Source: Bacteroidota bacterium
GTDB taxonomy: Bacteria > Bacteroidota > Bacteroidia > Bacteroidales > Tenuifilaceae
Direction of reading: 5' to 3'
Assembly: GCA_029560875.1 (NCBI GenBank)
Contig: JAKQKB010000202.1
Span: 1-64,000 of the forward strand
DNA length: 64,000 bases
This document shows positions 17,279 to 24,787 of the stretch, piece by piece. Each line of letters begins with the position of its first letter. Position 1 is the first letter of the stretch. Position numbers and translations under genes: made by a program. The notes beneath the pieces were generated by a model. The model made no database searches, was not told where the DNA came from, and saw only the letters and a list, made by a program, of their open reading frames with translations.

Positions 17279-19288
17279 TCAATTGCTTTGTACCGATTCG
17301 CTTTTTAACATTTCATACTGCTCTCTTATAATCTCTAATTCCTCAAGGTTTTGGCGCATGCGCTCCTCGTTTTCCTCCATCTGTTTTGACTTTTCCTTGA
17401 ACTGCTGAATCAGTCTTATATTCTGTTCGTTCATTTTAACCGTGTTGATGTTGTTGGCAACAATACTTGCTACCTTTTCAACAAACTCAACTTCGGAAGG
17501 AGTAATTTTTTTAAAGCTGGCTAGTTCAATTACCCCTAGCACAGTATTATCGTAGGTTAACGGAACAATTAGAATTGATTTTGGTGTAGCACTTCCTAGT
17601 CCAGAATTTATTGAGAGGTAATCGTCGGGAATATTATCAATTAGTTGAACTTGGTTCAGTGTGTACGATGCTCCAACCAGCCCGCTATTAGGAAGGATTG
17701 TTGCGTTTTTCGATTTAACATCTTTGCTTAGACCGTAATCGGCAATTAGGGTCAGGTTGGTTTGGTTTTCATCATCAATTACATAAAATGCACCTGCTTT
17801 TGCATCTATATATTTTATTAACGAAGTTAAAACGTTTTTGCAGAGTTTCTGATAGTTGTCTTTGTTGTTAGCAATAACCTCGTTCATTGAAGTTACCCCG
17901 TTATTAATCCAACTCTGGAGTTTTTCTTTTTCCTGATGTTGTAAAAGTTTATCGTGCTCGGTTTGGAGTTCACGGGTACGCTCGTCAATTCTTAATTCTA
18001 GATTTTCTTTCTCCTGTTTAAGCTGAAGGCTGAGTATTGAGTTGCTGTTGATTGCTCTGGCCGATTTGATATTGATAGAGATGGACTGGAGCAGCATAAA
18101 AGTAACTAAACCATATGGCGCAACATAGGCTGTTTGTATTAGGCCCATACTGCTGAGTACATCGTTTATAGCAGTGGAGTATAGTATGAACATTCCTATA
18201 AAAGTAAAAACGGCATATGGTCTCTTCCTTAATGTTGCGCGGAGCAATATTCCAAATGTCAAGTAAAGACCTCCGACAAGCACATACAGTTCAAACACGG
18301 TTCGGAACTTGCCGTAAAAGTTTGCATTTGTGAATATTACCAGTGCGGAAACGGCTACACCTATGTATAAGTAGGCGCGCATTAACTTTTTAGGGAAATC
18401 TTTCTCAAATAAATCGTATATGAATAGCGCAAATAGTGGAATTGTAGCAAAACCTGAGAGGTTGTCGAGTTTAAATAGTAGTTCCCAGTTTAGGTTTGGC
18501 AGCACGTAGGTTATAATTCTGTCGCCAGTAGAAATATTGCGAAGAATCATTACAAGGCAAACAATACTGAAATATAAGTTCGATTTATCCTCTCTCCTTA
18601 GTAAATACAGGCTTAAATGGTTAATTCCTATCAAAAAAATTATACCTACTATAATTAGGTTAAGGATATCCATCCATCGTGTATCGGCAATAAGATTTTC
18701 GTATTTACCAAAGTAAACAGGGAAGTGAAGTCCGCCGCGTTGATGCTTAAAGTTTGATACTTGAATAATTACCTCAAAGTTTTCGCTATCATTTGCCGAA
18801 GGATTAATTACAATAGGTACATCTTGGAATTTAAAGGCGGCTTCAGAAGTCTCTTTCGTTTTGCCAACTTTGCCCACCTCTGCAACTAAATTGCCATTTA
18901 TCCAAAGTTTGTAACTTGAGAAAACTGTTGATAATTTGAGTCCGTAAATGGTTTGCTCAAGGTCCGCTTTCTTGTTTATTACAAATCGGTAAGTAGCATA
19001 GCCCTTGTTGGGTAATTTCTTGCCATCAACTTTATATGTTGTCCACGATTTAGGGATTTTTACATACTGTGGCTTAGGCTTAAAAGATGAATCCCTGAAA
19101 TTCTTTGGTTCCAGAAGTTGATTCCAATAAAATTCACAATCGCCCTGAATTTTAATCTTATCGTTATCCAGAATGGAGGAACTTCCAATATTGATAATTC
19201 CTTTGTGTGCGCTGAAATAATCTTGAGCTTCGGTATTGTTTATTGTAACGAAGGCAAGAAGGGAAAAGAGCAGAACTTTAAACCTCAT
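17279..19288 (-). CDS. 7TM-DISM receptor with GAF domain and coiled coils, no output domain
   Basis: The 669-residue protein has a signal peptide (about 1-21), a periplasmic DISMED2-like sensory domain (about 25-200), seven membrane helices (about 208-405), a coiled coil (about 415-455), a cytoplasmic GAF domain (about 475-610) and a terminal coiled coil rich in Glu, Gln and Arg (about 615-665). Proteins of this class normally end in a histidine kinase, GGDEF or SpoIIE/PP2C domain. Here none follows; the protein simply stops after the coiled coil. It is convergent with two siaC genes, so a role as a sensory scaffold for partner switching is plausible but unproven. Confidence 0.82.
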   Translation of the reverse strand: MRFKVLLFSLLAFVTINNTEAQDYFSAHKGIINIGSSSILDNDKIKIQGDCEFYWNQLLEPKNFRDSSFKPKPQYVKIPKSWTTYKVDGKKLPNKGYATYRFVINKKADLEQTIYGLKLSTVFSSYKLWINGNLVAEVGKVGKTKETSEAAFKFQDVPIVINPSANDSENFEVIIQVSNFKHQRGGLHFPVYFGKYENLIADTRWMDILNLIIVGIIFLIGINHLSLYLLRREDKSNLYFSIVCLVMILRNISTGDRIITYVLPNLNWELLFKLDNLSGFATIPLFALFIYDLFEKDFPKKLMRAYLYIGVAVSALVIFTNANFYGKFRTVFELYVLVGGLYLTFGILLRATLRKRPYAVFTFIGMFILYSTAINDVLSSMGLIQTAYVAPYGLVTFMLLQSISINIKSARAINSNSILSLQLKQEKENLELRIDERTRELQTEHDKLLQHQEKEKLQSWINNGVTSMNEVIANNKDNYQKLCKNVLTSLIKYIDAKAGAFYVIDDENQTNLTLIADYGLSKDVKSKNATILPNSGLVGASYTLNQVQLIDNIPDDYLSINSGLGSATPKSILIVPLTYDNTVLGVIELASFKKITPSEVEFVEKVASIVANNINTVKMNEQNIRLIQQFKEKSKQMEENEERMRQNLEELEIIREQYEMLKSESVQSN

Positions 19289-19304
19289 ACTTTTTAAAAG
19301 TTTT

Positions 19305-19312
19305 CAAAAATA
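19305..19312 (-). promoter_or_regulatory. Probable -7 box (minus-strand TATTTTTG) for the 7TM-DISM gene
   Basis: Plus-strand CAAAAATA is the complement of TATTTTTG, an exact TAnnTTTG match 16 bases before the start codon at 19288. The leader would be very short. No good -33 element was seen. Confidence 0.4.
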
Positions 19313-19402
19313 AACTTAAAGATACAAGTTAATTTTGAATAAAAAATATCAAACAAAGATGCTTTAACGTTTAAAGTTCTGTGGGAGTTTTTGTGTTAGT
19401 TG

Positions 19403-19753
19403 TTACTTCTTGCGTATGGTTTGAAACCCATTACTACTCATAAAGGTCGCAAAGTTTACATAACCGTCTTTTTTAATCATTTCTATACATGCAGGTCTAT
19501 CAGAGCGAAGAACAAAGCCAATTGCTTTGGCAATAAAGTTGTTGTATTTCTTACATTGTTTTACATCCGTAAACTCTATGCAATCTGCACAACTTTTAAT
19601 ATTCTTTGTCATACAGCATTTGCGAATTTCGCACCAACTTGCTTTTACGTTTCCGGCACATCCTGGGCATTTACCTTTTATATACGATTTGCAAGCACCG
19701 CAGTATAGCCCACAGTAGGCTATTAAGTTTGTGTCGTTTTTTATTGTGTTCAT
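19403..19753 (-). CDS. DUF3795-type small cysteine-rich protein
   Basis: The 116-residue protein opens with the DUF3795 pattern YCGLYCGACKSYIKGKCPGC and continues with further cysteines (WCEIRKCCMTK, SCADCIEF). It has ten or more cysteines in about 60 residues, which suggests zinc or iron-sulfur binding. No enzymatic function is established for the family that I know of. It is the last gene of a minus-strand cluster, 4 bases after the radical SAM gene, which hints at a functional link with that enzyme. Confidence 0.8.
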   Translation of the reverse strand: MNTIKNDTNLIAYCGLYCGACKSYIKGKCPGCAGNVKASWCEIRKCCMTKNIKSCADCIEFTDVKQCKKYNNFIAKAIGFVLRSDRPACIEMIKKDGYVNFATFMSSNGFQTIRKK

Positions 19754-19757
19754 CTTG

Positions 19758-20633
19758 TTAAAAGTTTAGTTTCTGTTGAATTGGATTCTCTGGTTTGTAA
19801 AAATTCATCTGCGTAGATATTCCTTTTTCTTTACACAGTTTGTAAAAAAGGCTGTATAGTTCATTGGCTTTAGGCGATGGGCAATTATAATTGTTCCCAA
19901 ACTCCGCGGTATATTTATCGCGAAGGGTTGGAAAGTGTTTGTCGAATTGCTGATACATATGCTCGCGTTGTCCATCGCGAATTGTAAGCCCAAATACGGG
20001 AAGAATGTACTTTACACCGCAATCAGCTGCCTTTTTAACCATATCGGTTACATTTTCATGGGTGTCGTTTATGTATGGAAGAACTGGCATAAAGGTTATT
20101 CCACAGTAAATACCTTGGGCGGAAAGTTGCCTTAGGGTTTCAAATCTTTTACTTGAAATAGGAGCGTTGGGCTCAATTATCCTGCTTAAATTATCATCGG
20201 TTGTTGTAATCGTAACTGAAATTGCGGCATAAATTTTTGATATCTCTTTAAGCAAATCAATATCTCTCAAAACCAAATCGCTTTTGGTTATTATGTGTAC
20301 AGGGAACTTATACTTAATCATCAGCAACAATGATTTTCTGGTAAGTTGATATTCCCTTTCAACGGGCATATAGCAATCGTTCATTGAGCCAAAACCAACA
20401 GTTCCCCGTAATCGTTTACTTCTTAACTCGCGTTCCAGTATTTGAATGGCACTCTTTTTAATACGGATATCAGACAGGTCACCAAGTTGGTAGCAATCGC
20501 TTCGTGAATCGCAGTAAATACAACTATGCTGACAGCCTCTGTAAAGGTTCATATTGTAGCTAAGCCCGAAATAAGTATCGGGCTTATTCTTTACGCTGCT
20601 TAGGATTGTTTTTGCTTCAATATATCTAGGCAT
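19758..20633 (-). CDS. SPL-family (spore photoproduct lyase-like) radical SAM protein
   Basis: The 291-residue protein carries the CxxxCxxC cluster motif (Cys34, Cys38, Cys41 in GCQHSCIYCDSR) near the N-terminus, typical of radical SAM enzymes related to spore photoproduct lyase and the Rv2578c group. Downstream motifs include VHIITKSDLVLRDIDLL, AAISVTITT and EPNAPISSKR. The species group does not form spores, so the true substrate is unknown; repair of a nucleic-acid lesion is one idea. It is probably co-transcribed with DUF3795 (4-base gap) and with the DJ-1-like gene upstream (34-base gap). Confidence 0.85.
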   Translation of the reverse strand: MPRYIEAKTILSSVKNKPDTYFGLSYNMNLYRGCQHSCIYCDSRSDCYQLGDLSDIRIKKSAIQILERELRSKRLRGTVGFGSMNDCYMPVEREYQLTRKSLLLMIKYKFPVHIITKSDLVLRDIDLLKEISKIYAAISVTITTTDDNLSRIIEPNAPISSKRFETLRQLSAQGIYCGITFMPVLPYINDTHENVTDMVKKAADCGVKYILPVFGLTIRDGQREHMYQQFDKHFPTLRDKYTAEFGNNYNCPSPKANELYSLFYKLCKEKGISTQMNFYKPENPIQQKLNF

Positions 20634-20667
20634 AGAAGGGGTTTTTATGGATTTTTTTGTTCAAGGT

Positions 20668-21246
20668 CTACTCGCTCCAAATTCCGTTTTTGAAGAGTTG
20701 ATACCATTTTTCTGTATCCTTGTCGCTATATAGTTTGATTGCTGTAAATACCTCCCTCGCAAATTCGATTGGTGCAACGCCTTTGGCTGTTATGATATTT
20801 TTATCGGTAACGGCAAGTGAATCTATGTAATTATCATCGCCGAGATACTCGGGTGCAACCATTTTTAAATAGCCAAGGTTGTTGCTGGTGTGTTTTATTT
20901 GGTTTAATAAGCCCTGCTGGGCCAAATATTCAGTGGCTCCACATATTGCGACAATGGTAGTTTTCCTGTCAAACAGCGTTCTCACGAGTTGGTTTATTTC
21001 TGTGTTTTCCCTATTTCCCCAAGCCGTTCCACCAGGAAGAATCAGCATACAGATATCGTCAATACTGATTTCCGACAAGGATATATCTGGTTGCACGCGC
21101 AATCCTCCCATGGATACGACTGGTTTCCCATTTCCTGAGAAATAAACCAAATCGAAAGTGCTACTCTTTTTTATCTCGGGCGAAAGGTATGCAATCTCCC
21201 AGTCGGAATAGCCGTTGAAAAGGTATACGAATATTTTATTTTTCAT
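20668..21246 (-). CDS. DJ-1/PfpI-family protein
   Basis: The 192-residue protein has the class I glutamine amidotransferase-like fold of DJ-1/PfpI. The conserved glutamate is Glu17 (DWEIAY), the family strand is LILPGGTAWG, and the nucleophilic elbow cysteine is Cys102 in VAICGATEYLA. Family members act as deglycases, chaperones or peptidases; the activity here cannot be assigned. It lies 12 bases after a membrane-protein gene and ahead of the radical SAM gene, inside a probable operon downstream of a WYL regulator. Confidence 0.85.
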   Translation of the reverse strand: MKNKIFVYLFNGYSDWEIAYLSPEIKKSSTFDLVYFSGNGKPVVSMGGLRVQPDISLSEISIDDICMLILPGGTAWGNRENTEINQLVRTLFDRKTTIVAICGATEYLAQQGLLNQIKHTSNNLGYLKMVAPEYLGDDNYIDSLAVTDKNIITAKGVAPIEFAREVFTAIKLYSDKDTEKWYQLFKNGIWSE

Positions 21247-21258
21247 TTTATGGCTATT

Positions 21259-21672
21259 CTATTTTAGGAATTTGGCGAAGAGTAGCGACATCACATAGGT
21301 TTGCAAAAACGCACCAACAGCCCAGCTGAATGTCATTGCAAAAGATATTTTGAATGAACTGATACTTAGCATTAATCCGGGGACGGTTGCGAGTAGGAGA
21401 TAGAAACCTGTAAACACAAAAGCTTGTCTCCAGATATTCCCATTTATTAAACTCTTTGTTTTGTTCCAAACCCAAGCAAGTATAAATGCAATGTAGAAAG
21501 GATGCAAAAAGTATAAACTCATTAATGGATCTTCCCAGGGACGGAAAATTACTGTGTTATTGTACTCTGCTTCAAGCGATGGGATAATAAGGATAAAAAG
21601 GAATCCAATTGCCATATTTGCGGAAAAGCCTGCAATTGCAGCTAGTAACGATGTTGAAATGTACTTTTTCAT
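21259..21672 (-). CDS. Small integral membrane protein, four predicted helices
   Basis: I do not recognise the family. The 137-residue protein has four hydrophobic stretches: about 10-32, 50-68 (LYFLHPFYIAFILAWVW), 84-103 and 112-135. Few charged residues lie between them. It is the first gene of the minus-strand cluster with DJ-1, radical SAM and DUF3795. A pair of TGTCA repeats lies 50-70 bases upstream of its start. The alternative frame at 21254-21475 overlaps it and is a shadow. Confidence 0.65.
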   Translation of the reverse strand: MKKYISTSLLAAIAGFSANMAIGFLFILIIPSLEAEYNNTVIFRPWEDPLMSLYFLHPFYIAFILAWVWNKTKSLINGNIWRQAFVFTGFYLLLATVPGLMLSISSFKISFAMTFSWAVGAFLQTYVMSLLFAKFLK

Positions 21673-21724
21673 TGTGTTAAGTTTTTAATGATTAATTTTT
21701 CAATACAAAGAAAAAAGTCCAAAG

Positions 21725-21746
21725 TGTCAACCCTATGTCAGTAGGG
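21725..21746. promoter_or_regulatory. Candidate operator: TGTCA direct repeat and CCCTA inverted repeat
   Basis: TGTCA occurs at 21725-21729 and again at 21736-21740, exactly 11 bp apart (one helical turn). Overlapping them is the inverted repeat CCCTA (21731-21735) / TAGGG (21742-21746). The site lies between the WYL regulator and the operon it precedes, the expected place for a regulator-binding site. The assignment to the WYL protein is inference. Confidence 0.4.
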
Positions 21747-21823
21747 AATAAAAAAAATTGAAAAGAGAATAATGATTTTAGAATTGCAAACTTCATAGTT
21801 CAGTTTTCATCTTTCCTTGCGTA

Positions 21824-22768
21824 TTATTCATAATGGTTATACAGTTCTTTAACTCTATGCTTCATCCTATCCTTAAGCTTTTGTGGCTCTATGATTTCAA
21901 CATCTTTACCGAGCGATAAAAGCCAATATTCAATCCATTCCAACGAGTCGGTTAGGAATATCATTGTAAACCTATCCTCTTCTACAATCTCATCAATAAA
22001 TCCGTAGTAGTATTTGTGCTCCGAAAGTTGATTGTATAGAAATTTTGGGAATCGTAGCACAACCCTGATGTTGCTGGAGCTATCGGCGAAGCGCCAGATA
22101 AGTTCATTAACCGGAGGATGATTGTTCTGGAATATCTCCGTACCTATTGTCAGATGTTTAATTCGGTCAATCCTGAAATCGCGATAATCTTTTCGTAATC
22201 GGCAGTATGCCAGCAAGTGCCATTTACCACCGTAGAAACAAATGCCCACTGGCTCTACGTCTCGTTTTGTGCTCTCTTTTTTTGAGTTAGATATATAGTC
22301 GAGAATAATGATGTTGTTTTGTGTTAATGCCTTCTGGATAGGTGCCATAAAGCAATTCGGAAGAGTGTCTTTTTTTGAATTTGGGTAAATAACAAGGATT
22401 TGCTTTTCCAATTTCTCCAAGTTTTCCTTATCGCTGTATCGCATTACGGCTTTAACTTTTTCGAGTGCAGTGTTGTAGTTCTGTTCAAGCGATATGTCGG
22501 TAAGTTTTTCGGCCATTTTGCCAGCTTTAATCATCGCTGCAGCTTCCTCGCGGGTAAACATTACGGGCGGTAGATGGTAGCCACTCTCAATGGAATAACC
22601 TCTGCCTGCTTCTCCTGCAATAGGAATCCCAGATTCCATAAGTGCATTAATATCACGGTAAACAGTTCTAAGGCTTATATCAAATCTGTCGGCAATTTGT
22701 TGGGCTGTAACTAGCCTGCGCGATTGCAGAAAGGTGATTATCGCTGAGAGTCGGTCTATTCTATTCAT
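21824..22768 (-). CDS. WYL-domain transcriptional regulator (YafY type)
   Basis: The product has 314 residues from the ATG at 22768; a longer frame exists to 22810 but MNRIDRLSAIITFL is the family's usual beginning. An HTH_11 domain (about 1-60, with SLRTVYRDINALMESGIPI) is followed by GEAGRGYSIESGYHLPPVMF. The WYL domain spans about 130-220 and shows ILDYISNSK, WHLLAYCRLRKDYRDFRIDRI, and a C-terminal WCX region. Such proteins sense a small ligand and regulate nearby operons. It precedes the membrane protein/DJ-1/radical SAM/DUF3795 cluster on the same strand. Confidence 0.9.
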   Translation of the reverse strand: MNRIDRLSAIITFLQSRRLVTAQQIADRFDISLRTVYRDINALMESGIPIAGEAGRGYSIESGYHLPPVMFTREEAAAMIKAGKMAEKLTDISLEQNYNTALEKVKAVMRYSDKENLEKLEKQILVIYPNSKKDTLPNCFMAPIQKALTQNNIIILDYISNSKKESTKRDVEPVGICFYGGKWHLLAYCRLRKDYRDFRIDRIKHLTIGTEIFQNNHPPVNELIWRFADSSSNIRVVLRFPKFLYNQLSEHKYYYGFIDEIVEEDRFTMIFLTDSLEWIEYWLLSLGKDVEIIEPQKLKDRMKHRVKELYNHYE

Positions 22769-22904
22769 TGCAAATAAAGTTAATACGAAGGTAGCAATTA
22801 CACTGCACATTTAAAAGGATTACTTGTAGTGCCCTTGTTTGTTGGAGGTTGATTGTTTTTTAGATTTTGGAATAATCCTAAATAGCATATTTTCAGCTAA
22901 ATAT

Positions 22905-22935
22905 TTTGATTTTTTCATAAAATGATATATTTTTG
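22905..22935 (+). promoter_or_regulatory. Bacteroidota-type promoter for rimP-nusA-infB
   Basis: TTTG at 22905-22908 and TATTTTTG at 22928-22935 are separated by 19 bases. This matches the TTTG-N19-TAnnTTTG consensus of the primary sigma factor. It implies a transcription start near 22942 and a leader of about 60 bases before rimP. Confidence 0.75.
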
Positions 22936-22960
22936 CGAAAGTTTTAAGCAACGATTGGTG

Positions 22961-22979
22961 CAGGGGACAGTGTCCCCTG
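22961..22979 (+). promoter_or_regulatory. Perfect 9-bp inverted repeat in the rimP-nusA-infB leader
   Basis: CAGGGGACA (22961-22969) and TGTCCCCTG (22971-22979) flank a single G and are followed by TTTTG. In RNA it forms a GC-rich hairpin 20 bases before the rimP start codon. It could be an attenuator, an operator, or a REP-type repeat of the GGGGACAG kind. Confidence 0.6.
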
Positions 22980-22999
22980 TTTTGTTAAACCTAAGTGAA

Positions 23000-23467
23000 A
23001 TGATTAAGAAAGAGCTAATTGAATCTATTGTGCTACCTCGACTCCAAGAGGAAGACCTATTTTTGGTCGATATCAGCATAAGTGCATCAAACAGCATATT
23101 TATAACTATTGATGGCGATAAGGGTGTAGGGATTGATTCTTGTATTGCCATTAGTCGGTTGGTAGAATCGAGCCTTAACCGCGATGAGGAGGACTTTGAG
23201 TTGGAGGTTGCTTCGGCAGGTGTTGGCCAGCCGCTGAAAATTGCTCGTCAGTACACCAAGAACCTTGGCCGCGATGTTGAGGTGCTAAAAAAGAATGGCG
23301 AAAAATTAAAAGGTTCTTTGGTTTTCGCAACCGATACGGACTTTACCGTTAAGTTCACTAAAAAGGTTGCCGTTGAGGGGAAAAAAGCAAAACAAAACGT
23401 TGAGGAGGTTTTAACACTGGCTTACTCCGATGTTAAGGCTACAAAGTTGGTAATTTCGTTTAAATAG
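23000..23467 (+). CDS. rimP: Ribosome maturation factor RimP
   Basis: RimP helps assemble the 30S subunit. The ATG at 23000 gives a 155-residue protein beginning MIKKELIESIVLP, which matches the family. The open frame extends back to 22922, but that part overlaps the promoter and leader hairpin. The N-terminal domain shows FLVDISISASNSIFITIDGDKGV and the conserved DEEDFELEVASAGVGQPL, the family signature. The C-terminal SH3-like domain follows. The order rimP-nusA-infB is conserved across bacteria; nusA starts 22 bases later. Confidence 0.94.
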   Translation: MIKKELIESIVLPRLQEEDLFLVDISISASNSIFITIDGDKGVGIDSCIAISRLVESSLNRDEEDFELEVASAGVGQPLKIARQYTKNLGRDVEVLKKNGEKLKGSLVFATDTDFTVKFTKKVAVEGKKAKQNVEEVLTLAYSDVKATKLVISFK

Positions 23468-23489
23468 ATAAAAGTCAAAATATTATACA

Positions 23490-24728
23490 ATGGAAAATCT
23501 AAATCTAATCGACACTTTTTCTGAGTTTAAGGAACTTAAGAGTATCGACAGACCAACAATGATGAGCGTTCTGGAGGATGTTTTCCGCAATATGCTTATT
23601 AAGTTGTACGGTTCCGACGATAATTTCGACATCATTATCAATATCGATAAGGGTGACTTTGAAATTTGGCGTAATCGCGAGGTGGTAGAGGATGAGGACT
23701 TTGAGGACTCAAACCGTCAAATTTCACTTACCGATGCTCGTAAAATTGACGAGGATTACGAAGTGGGCGAGGAGGTAACTGCCGAGGTTAAGCTTTCGGA
23801 GTTTGGTCGTAGGGCAATTTTGGCTTTACGCCAAAACTTGACTTCTAGAATTATGGAGTTGGAGAAAAACAACCTATATAATAAGTATAAGGATAGAATT
23901 GGCGATATCATCACTGGCGAGGTTTATCAGGTTTGGAAGAAGGAAATTCTTGTTCTCGATGATGAGGGTAATGAGTTAGCGCTTCCAAAAACCGAGCAAA
24001 TTCCTTCGGATTTTTACCGTAAGGGCGATAGTATTAGAGCCGTTGTGTTCAAGGTTGAGATGAAGAATAACTCTCCTCAAATCATTCTTTCGCGTGTTGC
24101 AAACGCATTCTTGGAGAGGTTGTTTGAGTTAGAGGTACCTGAGATTTTTGATGGTCTTATCACTATCAAAAAGATTGTGCGTATCCCTGGCGAGCGAGCT
24201 AAAGTTGCTGTTGAGTCATACGACGAGCGTGTTGACCCAGTAGGTGCTTGCGTTGGTATGAAGGGTAGCCGTATTCACGGGATTGTTCGCGAGTTACGCA
24301 ACGAGAATATCGACGTTATTAACTTTACAAACAATACACAACTTTTCATTCAGCGTGCATTGAGCCCAGCAAAAGTCTCTTCTATCAAAATTGATGAGGA
24401 GGGCAAGCGTGCTGATGTTTACCTAAAACCAAACGAGGTTTCGTTGGCAATCGGTAAGGGTGGTTACAATATTAAACTGGCTAGCCAGCTAACTGGTTAC
24501 GAGATTGACGTTTACCGTGAAACCGAAACTGAGGACGAGGAAGATGTTACTCTTGATGAATTTGTTGATGAAATTGACAGCTGGATTATCGATACCCTAA
24601 AGGGAATTGGTTGCGACACAGCTAAGAGTGTACTTGAGATTCCTTTCAAAGAATTGGTTAAACGTACCGATTTGGAAGAGGAAACTGTTAAAGAAATTAT
24701 CAGAATATTGAAGTCAGAGTTTGAATAG
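23490..24728 (+). CDS. nusA: Transcription termination/antitermination factor NusA
   Basis: NusA binds RNA polymerase and nascent RNA and modulates pausing, termination and antitermination. The 412-residue protein has an N-terminal polymerase-binding domain (about 1-125), an S1 domain (about 135-200, GDIITGEVYQVWKKEILVL) and two KH domains (GACVGMKGSRIHGIVREL and SLAIGKGGYNIKLASQL, about 230-345). A short acidic, helical C-terminal region follows. The ATG at 23490 gives a full-length N-terminal domain. It lies between rimP and infB. Confidence 0.96.
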   Translation: MENLNLIDTFSEFKELKSIDRPTMMSVLEDVFRNMLIKLYGSDDNFDIIINIDKGDFEIWRNREVVEDEDFEDSNRQISLTDARKIDEDYEVGEEVTAEVKLSEFGRRAILALRQNLTSRIMELEKNNLYNKYKDRIGDIITGEVYQVWKKEILVLDDEGNELALPKTEQIPSDFYRKGDSIRAVVFKVEMKNNSPQIILSRVANAFLERLFELEVPEIFDGLITIKKIVRIPGERAKVAVESYDERVDPVGACVGMKGSRIHGIVRELRNENIDVINFTNNTQLFIQRALSPAKVSSIKIDEEGKRADVYLKPNEVSLAIGKGGYNIKLASQLTGYEIDVYRETETEDEEDVTLDEFVDEIDSWIIDTLKGIGCDTAKSVLEIPFKELVKRTDLEEETVKEIIRILKSEFE

Positions 24729-24787
24729 TACTAGTATTCATATAGATTTGCATATTATTTTATAACAATCAACGGGGAAAAGCCTGT

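Noticed and set aside
19400..19708. Plus-strand open frame opposite the DUF3795 gene
   Set aside because: The minus-strand protein has a clear cysteine pattern of a known family; the plus-strand frame is its mirror and looks random.
22769..22810. Extended N-terminus of the WYL regulator
   Set aside because: Family members begin at the equivalent of MNRIDRL, and the extra 14 residues are hydrophobic and atypical.
22922..22999. N-terminal extension of RimP
   Set aside because: The extension overlaps the promoter and the leader hairpin and does not match the family; the start at 23000 does.
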